Positions 1-8,111 of a DNA stretch of 64,000 nt are shown here, in pieces. Position 1 is the stretch's first letter; each line of letters starts with the position of its first letter. The stretch is from GAS188 sp963713805 (GTDB taxonomy: Bacteria > Pseudomonadota > Alphaproteobacteria > Rhizobiales > Beijerinckiaceae), in NCBI GenBank assembly GCA_963713805.1, contig CAVQNF010000025.1, forward strand, positions 124,001 to 188,000. The letters are read 5' to 3'. The notes beneath the pieces are model-generated. The model searched no databases. It worked only from the letters and a program-made list of their open reading frames with translations, and was not told the origin of the DNA. A program made the position numbers and the translations under genes.

Positions 1-750
1 AAGGCCGTGGTCGAGGATGATGACGGGCTTTGGATCGCCAAATTCAACCGATCCGATGACACTTGGAACAACGCGCGGGTCGAGCATGCCATGCTCACGC
101 TGGCGCGCGCGTCGGGACTGACCGCGGCTGAAAGCAAGGTTACTACAATCGGCGGCGGCGATGTCCTGCTCGTAAAACGCTTCGACCGAGAGAAAGTGAA
201 GGCGGGCTACCAACGTGCGCGCATGGTGAGCGGCCTTACCCTGCTCAAGACGGAAGACTCGCATCAGTTTAGAGACAGATGGTCCTACATTCTGCTTGTC
301 GAGGAGCTACGTCGTGTCAGCGCCGAACCCAAAAAGGACGCCGCGGAATTGTTCCGGCGCATGTGTTTCAACGCGCTCATCTCCAACACCGACGACCATC
401 CGCGCAATCAGGCGCTCCTCGCCAAGGAGCGCGATTGGAAGCTCTCGCCGGCGTATGATCTTACACCTACGCCTCATGTGAGCCTCGAACGCAGGGACCT
501 AGCGATGATCTGCGGCGACGAAGGCCGCTTCGCAAATGCAAGAAACCTGCTTTCGCAATTCGCTCGCTTCCTGTTGTCGCACGACGATGCCAAGGGCATA
601 GTCGCCGCAATGCGGGATCGTGTCTGCGGCACATGGCACCAGGTTGCCCGAAGCGTGGGAGTCTCTGAGAATGACTGTGAACGCATCTCCGGTGCGTTCG
701 CCTATCCGGGCTTCGATTTGGATCATGTCCAGCCGGTGGACGCAAATTGA
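1..750 (+). CDS. HipA-like serine/threonine kinase, C-terminal part
   Basis: The frame is open from the first base, so the N-terminus lies outside the window; about 249 residues are present against roughly 400-440 for the family. Visible family signatures are the ATP-binding lysine in LWIAKF, the catalytic loop NTDDHPRN and the metal-binding aspartate in SPAYDLTPT. HipA proteins are protein kinases, the best known being the toxin half of HipBA modules; the HipB-like partner, if any, would lie to the left. The stop is 48 bases before a tRNA-Leu 3' fragment, which suggests the gene sits at the end of an integrated element. The family call is firm. Whether it acts as a toxin is not shown. Confidence 0.85.
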   Translation, partial: KAVVEDDDGLWIAKFNRSDDTWNNARVEHAMLTLARASGLTAAESKVTTIGGGDVLLVKRFDREKVKAGYQRARMVSGLTLLKTEDSHQFRDRWSYILLVEELRRVSAEPKKDAAELFRRMCFNALISNTDDHPRNQALLAKERDWKLSPAYDLTPTPHVSLERRDLAMICGDEGRFANARNLLSQFARFLLSHDDAKGIVAAMRDRVCGTWHQVARSVGVSENDCERISGAFAYPGFDLDHVQPVDAN

Positions 751-797
751 CCGCGTGTAATCGTTCTCGGATAAGCCATCCAACCCAGGAAGGAACA

Positions 798-859
798 ATG
801 GGACTCAAAATCCCGTTCCCCCTAAAGGAGTGTCGGTTCGATTCCGACCGCCCGCACCA
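798..859 (+). tRNA. 3' half of tRNA-Leu(CAA); presumed attachment-site remnant
   Basis: The segment folds as an anticodon arm (GGGA at 800-803 pairing with TCCC at 811-814, loop CTCAAAA, anticodon CAA at 806-808), a long class II variable arm (816-831), a T arm (GTCGG, loop TTCGATT, CCGAC at 832-848), the acceptor strand CGCCCGC (849-855), a discriminator A and CCA (857-859). The matching 5' acceptor strand GCGGGCG and a D arm are absent upstream, so this is not a complete gene. A 3' tRNA fragment with a different upstream flank is the classic product of integration into a tRNA gene. The orientation implies that the element lies to the left and the chromosome to the right. Confidence 0.75.
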
Positions 860-1046
860 TCTCGCCCATCAAGCCTCACCTGGAAGGAGGCGCGACGCTT
901 CGTCCAGCCAAATCCTGGCGGCGACCGGCCAATCGCCATCGCCATGAAGTTGTAAGGATTTGCTGGCAGTGCTCTCCTCGACGCGGCGCGAGGGCGGAGC
1001 CCTGCGCAACGTCGCTCTATGAATCGCTCGAAGCATGGAGCCACGC

Positions 1047-1601
1047 ATGAAGCTGAGCAAAGCGCTCTATTTCGGTGATTTCGTCGCCGCTCCGCTCGCC
1101 ATTCTCGTGCTTGCCGCAATGGCGTTCGCGGGGCGGGGGATCGAAGCGGTCGGGCCGTGGCTCCTCGCCTTGCTCGCCGGCATTTGTGCCTGGACGCTCA
1201 TCGAATATGCCGTGCATCGCTGGCTCTATCATCGCGTGCCGTTTTTCGAGAAGTTCCATGACGCTCATCACGCCGATCCGAACGGGCTGATCGGCGCTCC
1301 GTCCTTCATCGCCATCGGCGTGATCCTGGCGTTGTTCTTCGCTCCGCTTCTCGCCCTCGGCCTTGGCGTCGCGAGCGGCTTCGGTGGCGGGATGCTCGTC
1401 GGCTATATCGGCTACATGGTGGTGCATCACGCTTCCCATCACGTGACGCCGAAGCCGGGTAGCCTCCTTTACCGGGCCCGCATCCGACACATGGCCCACC
1501 ACTACCACGCCACGCCCGGCAATTACGGCATCATCACCTCGTTCTGGGACAGGGTGTTTTCCACCCATCTCGAAGGCCCCCGTCGCGTCGCAAAGGCCTA
1601 G
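1047..1601 (+). CDS. Fatty acid hydroxylase / sterol desaturase family membrane protein
   Basis: A hydrophobic protein of about 184 residues carrying the histidine clusters of the di-iron membrane hydroxylase superfamily: EYAVHRWLYH, HDAHH, VHHASHH and HMAHHYH, interspersed with membrane segments. Members hydroxylate or desaturate lipids or carotenoids; the short length and cluster spacing resemble the bacterial fatty acid hydroxylase group, and the substrate cannot be told from sequence. An alternative start 12 bases upstream (1035) gives MEPRMKLS; neither start has a strong ribosome site. It stands alone between the tRNA fragment and a long intergenic stretch. Confidence 0.8.
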   Translation: MKLSKALYFGDFVAAPLAILVLAAMAFAGRGIEAVGPWLLALLAGICAWTLIEYAVHRWLYHRVPFFEKFHDAHHADPNGLIGAPSFIAIGVILALFFAPLLALGLGVASGFGGGMLVGYIGYMVVHHASHHVTPKPGSLLYRARIRHMAHHYHATPGNYGIITSFWDRVFSTHLEGPRRVAKA

Positions 1602-1737
1602 GGCGCGAACTCTTGTCGCGAGAAGATCATGCGTCAAAACAACAGATTGCGGGCATGTCGCTCACGCCGACTCCGCGCATCGAGCGCTCGTCCTGGAGCC
1701 CGCCAAGATGCTAGCCAAGATCCTTGGCCCGCCATGC

Positions 1738-1778
1738 AAAAAAAGTGGCCCTCGCAATAGCGAACCATTGCGAGGGCC
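1738..1778 (-). terminator. Rho-independent terminator-like hairpin, minus strand
   Basis: Perfect 12-bp stem (GGCCCTCGCAAT at 1747-1758 with ATTGCGAGGGCC at 1767-1778), an 8-base loop, and on the minus strand a run of seven T after the stem (1744-1738). On the plus strand the stem is followed by GGGCC with no T-run, so it is oriented to stop leftward transcription. No protein gene precedes it on that strand. Confidence 0.65.
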
Positions 1779-1870
1779 GGGCCAGGGCGCAAGTGGGGGG
1801 CAATCGCGCCGCGGCTGCAGGGGTCTATAGACCGGCCGATGCGGCAGGGCAAATGCGCCTCTCTTGCGTG

Positions 1871-1900
1871 TTCGCCAGGAGCAAGTTCGCCTGGAGCAAG
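1871..1900. repeat. Tandem duplication of a 15-base unit
   Basis: TTCGCCAGGAGCAAG (1871-1885) is followed directly by TTCGCCTGGAGCAAG (1886-1900), one mismatch. It resembles in size the 15-base tandem units at 24813, 25070 and 38938, though the sequences differ. Confidence 0.8.
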
Positions 1901-2224
1901 GTTGTGTAAAACCACCCGGCGATCGCATCGCCGCGAGCGACATGCGGCGGAAATCAGGCGCCGCGCAGCGCGGACCGACGAGGTTGCCCGACCAGGAAAG
2001 GGCTTCGCCAGCGGCATGCCGAAACATGTCGAATAAGCGGCACCACGAGTTGATTTGACGCAGTCCCTGTCACCTGAGCGACGCAATCTTCGTGCAGGAT
2101 GCAATCGACCCGAAAGCGCGGCCCGCGCCCCGAGAGAGCGGTCGAAGAGACGGGAAGCTTCATCCCTCCGTCCGCCCTCGTCATCGGGTGCCGATTGCGC
2201 GCCAATCTGGAGGAGGTCACCCAA

Positions 2225-2449
2225 ATGACTTTCTATCAAATGTATTTCAAGGACGAGACCGATCGCATCGCGCTCGGCGAGGATATGGAATGCGCGGACG
2301 ACAGCGCGGCGCTCAGGAATGCGCGGGCGGCGCTGCGGCACAGGGACTATCCCGTGGTCGAAGTCTGGGATCACGAAAAGCGGGTCGGGAGGGCCAAGCG
2401 CTTCGACTGGATCGCCCCGGCTTCGAGATTGCCCGAGCATCGCATCTGA
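2225..2449 (+). CDS. Small conserved-looking hypothetical protein (74 aa)
   Basis: It begins MTFYQMYFKDETDRI and has a very good ribosome site (GGAGGAGG, 7 bases before the ATG at 2225), which is the main reason to call it. The protein is soluble, acidic in the first half and ends in a basic HEKRVGRAKRFDW segment. The arrangement (aromatic start, acidic middle, an alanine-rich helix with NARAALRHRD) loosely recalls small DUF6894-type proteins of alphaproteobacteria, but I cannot assign a family. It stands alone, without an obvious partner. Confidence 0.6.
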   Translation: MTFYQMYFKDETDRIALGEDMECADDSAALRNARAALRHRDYPVVEVWDHEKRVGRAKRFDWIAPASRLPEHRI

Positions 2450-2482
2450 GCTCGTGGGTCTCGGCGTGAGCGGTCCTATTCC

Positions 2483-3011
2483 TCAGCACCGGCCCGAATG
2501 CAGGCTCTGAGGCCCGGTCAAGGTGCAGCCGCAGTCGAACACGTCCCAATGCAGGTCATGGGGCACCCATGAGGGCCTGTGGCCGCAAGCGTTCACCGGC
2601 GGCGCGCATGAGCCGCAGATGAAAGCGTCGAAGCTGTTGAGCACGATCTCGCCCGACGCGCCGGCCGGCGTGATGATCGCGGCGAAGCCGCCGCTTTCGT
2701 AGAGGAGGACGCGCATCCGCCCGCGCCCTCCGGCACCGTTCCAGCCATAGGTCACGTGCGGGGCTTCGCCGTCGAGCACGGTTTCCACGATCTTTCCGCG
2801 CGCGCCGGCGGCATCCTGCAATTGGCGTAAATCGCGGATGCCGATGCCGCGCAAGGTCAAGGCCCAGGCGCGGGGTGAATTCCACCCTGGCCGTGGGCTC
2901 TCCCGGATCGACCGGCGGCCAGTCCGCGGAGAGCGCGGACGCCGCGCCCACGGCTGTGCAGATGATCAGCGCGAGGGCACGCCAAGCGTGACGAAGCGAC
3001 GCGGTGTTCAT
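2483..3011 (-). CDS. Secreted cysteine-containing hypothetical protein (frame-broken)
   Basis: The N-terminus MNTASLRHAWRALALI... is a signal peptide ending near ALSADW. The reading then needs a one-base shift near 2855 (one extra base) to continue into a frame with RMRVLLYESGGFAAIITPAG and a cysteine-rich tail (ICGSC, NACGH, DCGC). With the shift corrected the protein has about 175 residues and ends at the stop at 2483. An alternative start lies 9 bases upstream (3020). Five or more cysteines in a short exported protein suggest disulfides or metal binding. Family not recognised. Confidence 0.55.
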
Positions 3012-3120
3012 GGACCTCATCTCGCCGATTCTACCGCCGCGCCCGCGTCACGAACAGCGGCACGGCAGAAAAATCCGGCAAGGTGGGTGGCCCGTTCGCG
3101 CATGGCACGGCACAGAGCCG

Positions 3121-4089
3121 TCAGCGCAACGAGGCGATCCGCTCGAGAATGAGCTCGAGCGCACGGCGGGTGTCGGCCTGTGTCAGCACCTCGACGAGCG
3201 ATCCCGCTTGCGGGTCGATGACGGTCGCACCGTCCCGTTCGGACCCGTCGGTGACGATCCGGATCGGCAAGGGCTCGGCTCGAAAGAGGCTCGCATCGAG
3301 GGCGCGCAGGATCACGCAAGGGTCGTGCATCGGAAATCTCGAGGAGAGGGCCTGGTGAAGAGGGTGCGCCGATGCGCGCCCCGCGGAGAGCCGATCCTCG
3401 AGGTTGACGAGATAGGCTTCGATGAGCGCATGCGCGATGGCGGCGATCTCGCCTCCTTTCGCGGCGAGCCTCGCGTTCCAATCCCGATCGGCCAAGACCT
3501 TGCGCGTCACGTCGAGAGGGACGAGCGTGACCGGGAGGCCCGAGGCGAGCACGATGGCGGCGGCTTCGGGATCGGCCGCGATGTTGAATTCGGCGAAAGG
3601 CGTGACATTGCCGCGCTCGCGAACCGCGCCGCCCATGGCGATGATGCCCGCAAGTCGCTTTGCGGCATCCGGGCGGCTCTCCACGAGACGGGCGAGGTTG
3701 GTCATGGGCCCGAGCGCGAGAATGCGAACCGTGTGCTCGGGCCGCCGCGTCAGCTCGTCGGCGGTCCACTCGGCGGCGTCGACGGCGAGCGCGCCGCGAG
3801 GTGGCGAGGCCAGCGAGATTCCGCCGAGCCCATCCCCGCCGTGGATCTCGGCCGCATGGACGTTGTCGCGCATGAGCGGCCGGGCGCAGCCGGCGATCAC
3901 GGGAATATCGTCGCGGCCGAGAAGGTGCAGGAGCTTCAACGCATTCCCGGTCGTGCGCGAAAGCGCAATGTTCCCCGCCACGGTGACGACGGCGAGGATG
4001 TCGAGCTCGGGCGAGGCGCCTGAGAGGAAGAGCGCAAGCGCATCGTCGAGGCCGGGATCGGTGTCGATGATGACGGGGGATGGCGGCAT
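3121..4089 (-). CDS. Nucleoside hydrolase (inosine-uridine preferring family)
   Basis: An intact 322-residue protein with the family's N-terminal calcium-binding aspartate cluster DTDPGLDDA (about residues 9-17), the ILALGPMTNLA segment, AMGGAV, and the NIAADPEAA and HDPCVIL regions. These enzymes hydrolyse the N-glycosidic bond of ribonucleosides in salvage. The specificity (purine, pyrimidine or non-nucleoside ribosides) cannot be read from sequence. No transporter or regulator is adjacent; it is divergent from galD across an empty 660-base stretch. Confidence 0.9.
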   Translation of the reverse strand: MPPSPVIIDTDPGLDDALALFLSGASPELDILAVVTVAGNIALSRTTGNALKLLHLLGRDDIPVIAGCARPLMRDNVHAAEIHGGDGLGGISLASPPRGALAVDAAEWTADELTRRPEHTVRILALGPMTNLARLVESRPDAAKRLAGIIAMGGAVRERGNVTPFAEFNIAADPEAAAIVLASGLPVTLVPLDVTRKVLADRDWNARLAAKGGEIAAIAHALIEAYLVNLEDRLSAGRASAHPLHQALSSRFPMHDPCVILRALDASLFRAEPLPIRIVTDGSERDGATVIDPQAGSLVEVLTQADTRRALELILERIASLR

Positions 4090-4753
4090 TCGAAGACGCT
4101 CACGATACCTTCCACGACCTATTTTCGTGAAGGAGGCGAGGCTCTAGCACAAGCGGCGGGCGCGCGCCTGAAGGGGCACGGGCGCAGGCCGTCCCGCACG
4201 TCGGCGATCGCGGGATGGGAAGAGCCCGCTGCCTCGAGAGGGGCTTGCCGTACGGCAAAGCATCGCTCGACCGCTATTTGCGCGATCGCGTCCGATCGCT
4301 CCCCGCGATCGAGCACATCCGAGGCGAAAGCGGCCAAGCCGCGTCTCGCCGATCCGCTGATCGTCCCAAATGGCTTTGATCCTGCTTGATCCTTGCTGCC
4401 TTGACCGGTGCGGCCTTGGGTGATCTCATTCGGAAGGGGTCGGCCTTCGCGAGAAACTCCCGTGATGCCGACGATGTCGGCGCTCGACCGCGGAGGCTTG
4501 GTGGAGGCTTGGCACTTGAGCTTGCATCATGTCGGTCGCCGCAAAGCCTCCGGCCGCGTCGCCTCGCTTCGTCCTTCGGCCGCTCGGGCGCAGGCCATCT
4601 ACGTCTCTCGCTCACGCCGGGAGACGCGGAGCTCGACGAGGCCCTCGGGCGCGTCGCCCGCATCGGGGTCGTGTCGTGATCGTGCTTGGTCTTGCGTCCT
4701 GGGACATATGCGCGTTCCGGACAGAAACGCCGGCGTGACCAGGAGACGTCTTG
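4090..4753. other. 664-base intergenic region with no recognised gene
   Basis: It separates the leftward nucleoside hydrolase from the rightward galD. Open frames here are overlapping GC-rich shadows with arginine- and serine-rich translations and no ribosome sites. I see no RNA gene, hairpin terminator or clear sigma-70 promoter. The right end carries AGGAGA (4741-4746), the ribosome site of galD. Confidence 0.5.
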
Positions 4754-5851
4754 ATGCAAACTCCGATACCTTGCAGCTTGATGCGCGGGGGCACCTCGAA
4801 AGGCCCCTTCTTCCTGGCGAAGGACTTGCCGCCGGATGTGGCGCTGCGCGACCGGGTCCTGCTCGCCGCGATGGGCTCGCCCGACAGGCGCCAGATCGAT
4901 GGCGTCGGCGGTGCCGATCCCTTGACCTGCAAGGTCGGCATCGTGTCGCTCTCCGAAAGAGCCGGCATCGATCTCGAATTCCTGTTTGCGCAAGTGAGCC
5001 TCGACAAGCCTCTCGTCGACACCACGCCCAACTGCGGCAACATGCTCGCCGCGGCCCTGCCCTTCGCCATCGAGCAGGGCCTGATCCCTGCCGCCGGCGC
5101 GACGACCACCGCGAGGGTGCTGACCGTCAACACCGGCATGGTCGCCGCCATCACGGTCGAGACGCCCGGAGGGGAGGTCACCTATGAGGGCGATTGCGTG
5201 ATCGACGGGGTTCCCGGAGGCCACGCGCCGATCGCCATCGACTTCCTCGATATTGCCGGCTCCGTCTGCGCTTCGCTCCTGCCGACCGGGCGCGTGCGGG
5301 ACATCGTCGAGGGCATAGGCTTGACCTGCATCGACAACGGCATGCCGGTGGTGGTCGCCGCCGCCGAAAGCTTCGGCAAGACGGGCTATGAAACACGCGA
5401 CGAGCTCAACGGCGATGCCGAGCTCAAGGCGCGGCTCGAAAGCCTGCGGCTGAAGGCCGGGGCGCTGATGGGGCTGGGCGACGTCTCGGCGAAAGTGGTG
5501 CCCAAGATGACGCTCGTCGCCCCGCCGCGCCGGGGCGGCGCGATCTCGACGCGGACCTTCATCCCTCACGTCTGCCACGCGAGCATCGGCGTCCTCGGCG
5601 CCGTGAGCGTCGCCACCGCCTGCGTGCTGCCCGGATCGATGCCGCACGCCATGGCCCGCCTGCCCGAAGGTGACCCGATGCGCGTCTCGATCGAGCACCC
5701 GTCAGGCGAATTCACCGCGGAGCTCTCGGTCCGCATGGGCGCCGATGGTCCCGTCGTCGAGCGCGCGGCGCTCTTGCGCACCGCGCGGCGCCTGTTTTCC
5801 GGAAGCCTCTTCGTTCCCCGTTCCGTGTGGGACGGCCACAGCATCGCTTGA
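4754..5851 (+). CDS. galD: 4-oxalomesaconate tautomerase-like protein (PrpF/GalD family)
   Basis: About 365 residues, matching the PrpF/GalD isomerase fold (diaminopimelate-epimerase-like). Seen: MRGGTSKGPFF near the N-terminus, the active-site cysteine context TPNCGNMLAA, and KMTLVAPPR near residue 250. GalD interconverts keto and enol forms of 4-oxalomesaconate in the gallate/protocatechuate 4,5-cleavage route; PrpF homologues isomerise aconitates. The ATG at 4754 is preferred to the TTG at 4751 because AGGAGA then lies 7 bases upstream. The gene 14 bases downstream is GalB-like, which favours the GalD role over PrpF. Confidence 0.75.
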   Translation: MQTPIPCSLMRGGTSKGPFFLAKDLPPDVALRDRVLLAAMGSPDRRQIDGVGGADPLTCKVGIVSLSERAGIDLEFLFAQVSLDKPLVDTTPNCGNMLAAALPFAIEQGLIPAAGATTTARVLTVNTGMVAAITVETPGGEVTYEGDCVIDGVPGGHAPIAIDFLDIAGSVCASLLPTGRVRDIVEGIGLTCIDNGMPVVVAAAESFGKTGYETRDELNGDAELKARLESLRLKAGALMGLGDVSAKVVPKMTLVAPPRRGGAISTRTFIPHVCHASIGVLGAVSVATACVLPGSMPHAMARLPEGDPMRVSIEHPSGEFTAELSVRMGADGPVVERAALLRTARRLFSGSLFVPRSVWDGHSIA

Positions 5852-5865
5852 GCAAGGAGCAGATC

Positions 5866-6582
5866 ATGGCAGGAAAGACCGCGCTCGTGGTCAGTGCCCA
5901 TTCGGCCGACTTCGTGTGGCGTGCCGGCGGTGCGATCGCGCTCCACGCCGACAAGGGCTACCGCGTCCGCGTCGTCTGCCTCTCCTTCGGAGAGCGCGGC
6001 GAATCAGCCAAGCTCTGGCGCGAGAAGGGCATGACGCTCGAGCGCGTCAAGGCGGATCGCCGCCGCGAAGCCGAAGCCGCGGCCGCCATCCTCGGCTGCG
6101 AGGTGGTGTTCATGGATCTCGGCGATTATCCGCTGCGCCTCGGCGACCAGGTCCTCTTCGACCTCGTCGCTCATTATCGCGAGCTGATGCCCGCCTTCGT
6201 GCTCACCCACTCCCTCTCGGATCCTTATAATTTCGATCATCCGGAAGCCGCCCGCCTCGCGCAGGAGGCCCGGATCGTCGCGCAGGCCCATGGTCATCGC
6301 CCGGAGCAAGGGGTGCTCGGCGCGCCGCCGGTCTTTCTCTTCGAGCCTCACCAGCCCGAGCAATGCGGCTTTCGTCCGGAGGTCTTCCTCGACATCGGCG
6401 CGGCCTGGGAGCGCAAGCGCAAGGCCTTCGAATGCATGGCGGCGCAGGAGCATCTGTGGGAATATTACACGCGCGTCGCCTTGCAGCGCGGCAATCAGGC
6501 GGCGCGCAACAGCGGCCGCAAGGTCACCTACGCGGAAGCCTATCAGCGGATTTTCCCGGACCTCGTCGAGGTTCTCGGATAG
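5866..6582 (+). CDS. galB: 4-oxalomesaconate hydratase-like PIG-L family protein
   Basis: A 238-residue LmbE/PIG-L fold protein. It starts MAGKTALVVSAHSADFVWRAGG; the SAHSADF segment replaces the AHPDDE zinc motif of deacetylases and, from memory of the family, is the form seen in GalB. THSLSDPYNFDHPEAA is a further metal-site region. GalB hydrates 4-oxalomesaconate to 4-carboxy-4-hydroxy-2-oxoadipate. The start at 5866 has AAGGAGC upstream and lies 14 bases after galD, so the two are co-transcribed. The dioxygenase and aldolase of the pathway are not in the window. A general PIG-L deacetylase is the alternative reading. Confidence 0.7.
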   Translation: MAGKTALVVSAHSADFVWRAGGAIALHADKGYRVRVVCLSFGERGESAKLWREKGMTLERVKADRRREAEAAAAILGCEVVFMDLGDYPLRLGDQVLFDLVAHYRELMPAFVLTHSLSDPYNFDHPEAARLAQEARIVAQAHGHRPEQGVLGAPPVFLFEPHQPEQCGFRPEVFLDIGAAWERKRKAFECMAAQEHLWEYYTRVALQRGNQAARNSGRKVTYAEAYQRIFPDLVEVLG

Positions 6583-6624
6583 GGCATTCGTGCCTCGCAT
6601 GATCGAGGAGCGTCGCGCATCGGC

Positions 6625-7020
6625 CTACCATTGCGCATGCTTCTCGGCGTGGTCATTGAGCTCGTAATAGTCGGATTTGTCGGCGACGAAGATGTGCTTC
6701 GTGAGCCGCAAGCCCGTCGGCGCATCGAGCGTGCCGGCCATGATGCTGACATGGTCGCCCCCGATCGGCCGCCAGAAGAGGTTGCCGCCGCAGACGCCGC
6801 AGAATCCCCGCTCGGCGGCTTCCGAGGAGCGAAACCAGCGAAGGCTCTTCTCGCTCTCGAACACGAGATCCGCTGGAGCGCAATTCGTCGCCGTGACGAA
6901 ATTCCCGCTGGTGCGGCGGCATTGCGAGCAGTGACAGGCGACCACCGGGCGAAGCTCGCCGCGAACTTCGTAACGCACGCCGCCGCACAGACATCCGCCT
7001 TTGTGTTTCTTCGCTGGCAT
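6625..7020 (-). CDS. GFA family zinc protein
   Basis: 131 residues with three cysteine clusters typical of the GFA/CENP-V fold: GGCLCGGV, CHCSQCRR and FCGVCGG. Family members bind two zinc ions; the founding member accelerates glutathione-formaldehyde adduct formation, but most have no proven activity. The start at 7020 (MPAKKHKGG) is where homology begins; longer in-frame extensions upstream look non-coding. It is convergent with galB and divergent from the antitoxin gene. Confidence 0.85.
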   Translation of the reverse strand: MPAKKHKGGCLCGGVRYEVRGELRPVVACHCSQCRRTSGNFVTATNCAPADLVFESEKSLRWFRSSEAAERGFCGVCGGNLFWRPIGGDHVSIMAGTLDAPTGLRLTKHIFVADKSDYYELNDHAEKHAQW

Positions 7021-7262
7021 TTGCCGTTCGCCGTATCGCGGCAACAGACTCGTTCCGATCGGTAGGCCAGGGCGTGGTGGGCCCTTGCGAGGCGAGGCGA
7101 GAATTCGACGTCTGGGCCAGCCCTCGTCATGGACGGTGGTGGTGGCCATTTACTCTTGGGATGTTCCGCGCTCGTCGCGCTGGCGAAGCTGAACCGGCGT
7201 CTTGGCTGTATCCTTTGGATCATGCTACAAGTGACTTATCCAGATGGTCAGGAGCACGCAAA

Positions 7263-7506
7263 ATGCTTAGCGTCAGTCTCACAGCCGCCAAGGCGCATTT
7301 GAGCGAACTCGTCGAGCGAGCCACGGGCGGGGACTCTGTGCGCATCACGCGCCGGGGTAAGCCCGTGGCCCAGATCACCGCGATCAAGCGGCCACGCAAG
7401 CGGATCGATCTCGCGGCACTGCGCGCGATGACCGACGCCATGCCGATTCCAGCCCGAAACTTCCCGCGACTTCGTTCGCCGGATGCGCGACGAGGACCGC
7501 TATTGA
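7263..7506 (+). CDS. Phd/YefM-type antitoxin (frame-broken near its end)
   Basis: It starts MLSVSLTAAKAHLSELVERA, the dimeric DNA-binding N-terminus of Phd/YefM antitoxins, followed by GGDSVRITRRGKPVAQI. After MPIPAR the frame is lost; removing one A in the AAA run near 7471 restores the usual end FVRRMRDEDRY and a stop at 7504-7506. The toxin would normally follow directly. The 90 bases after the stop (from a TTG at 7503) do not give a recognisable PIN-domain toxin, so this looks like an orphan antitoxin or a module whose toxin is lost. Confidence 0.75.
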
Positions 7507-7668
7507 CGCTCGATCTTCGTTGCGTCTGTGCCTGCCGCGCCGTTGCCAAGCAAGCGCAAACGGGGGCGATCGGGGAGGTGTCGGAAATGTTATCTTGAGG
7601 GAGGCCTGATCCGTGTAATCCCCCCGGCGATTTGGAATGAAGCTACCTGACCCGGGGCAGATTCGGAA

Positions 7669-8074
7669 ATGCGCGTTCTCATCTTGCCGGCCTTTTTGCT
7701 TCTCTCGATAGGCCCGGCGCTCGCACGTGGGCACGCAACGGAGAAGCGTCGCCAATCATGGCGAGCACGGTCAGTTCCAAGGCCAGAACGCGCCTCGGCC
7801 GGACTGGCTGGACGTGAACGTGGTGAGCGGTGTCGAGCAGCGGGTCGGCGCGTCATGGAACTGTGTTAGACCGGATGACGCCCCGTTCATCATGATGCTC
7901 GAGTTTCCGGCTCATGGCTCCGTTGAGATAAGGACGTGCCGAATGGTTCGCCGTGGCGACGGACCCATGAGAGGCGTGTTCTACACCTCACAACCAGGAT
8001 ATAAGGGTCCCGATCGCGTAGGCTATCGGATCGGCGCCGGACTGAGTTTTACAAAAGACATCGTGGTCAAATAG
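7669..8074 (+). CDS. Secreted hypothetical protein (frame-broken)
   Basis: A clear signal peptide MRVLILPAFLLLSIGPALA is followed by a one-base gain between about 7727 and 7800. The downstream frame then reads DWLDVNVVSGVEQRVG through to SFTKDIVVK and a stop at 8074, giving about 134 residues. The C-terminal part (GVFYTSQPGYKGPDRVGYRIG) resembles the repeat ends of small Ig-like beta-sandwich exported domains, with a cysteine pair (NCVRP, RTCRM). Family not assigned. It is convergent with the following dehydrogenase gene. Confidence 0.55.
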
Positions 8075-8111
8075 CGTGCCGGAAAGAATTGATCGCGCGG
8101 CCCGGGCCTCC

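Larger units (their letters stand above)
1602..2224. other. 623-base intergenic stretch with a leftward terminator and a 15-bp tandem repeat
   Basis: No convincing protein-coding frame is seen on either strand; the open frames crossing it lack family signals and ribosome sites. It holds a strong hairpin with a T-run on the minus strand (1738-1778) and two near-identical 15-base units (1871-1900). The right end carries the ribosome site GGAGGAGG of the next gene. A small RNA transcribed leftward and ending at the hairpin is possible but not demonstrated. Confidence 0.5.

Noticed and set aside
1738..2220. Assignment of the leftward candidate transcript to 6S RNA or another known family
   Set aside because: I could not match conserved primary-sequence elements of 6S, tmRNA, SRP or RNase P RNA; left as an unnamed candidate.
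4090..4753. Small open frames upstream of galD
   Set aside because: Overlapping, arginine/serine-rich, without ribosome sites or homology signals.
7503..7598. Possible VapC-type toxin after the Phd antitoxin
   Set aside because: Only a TTG start and an LTLD-like beginning; no PIN acidic residues follow in any frame over this short stretch.
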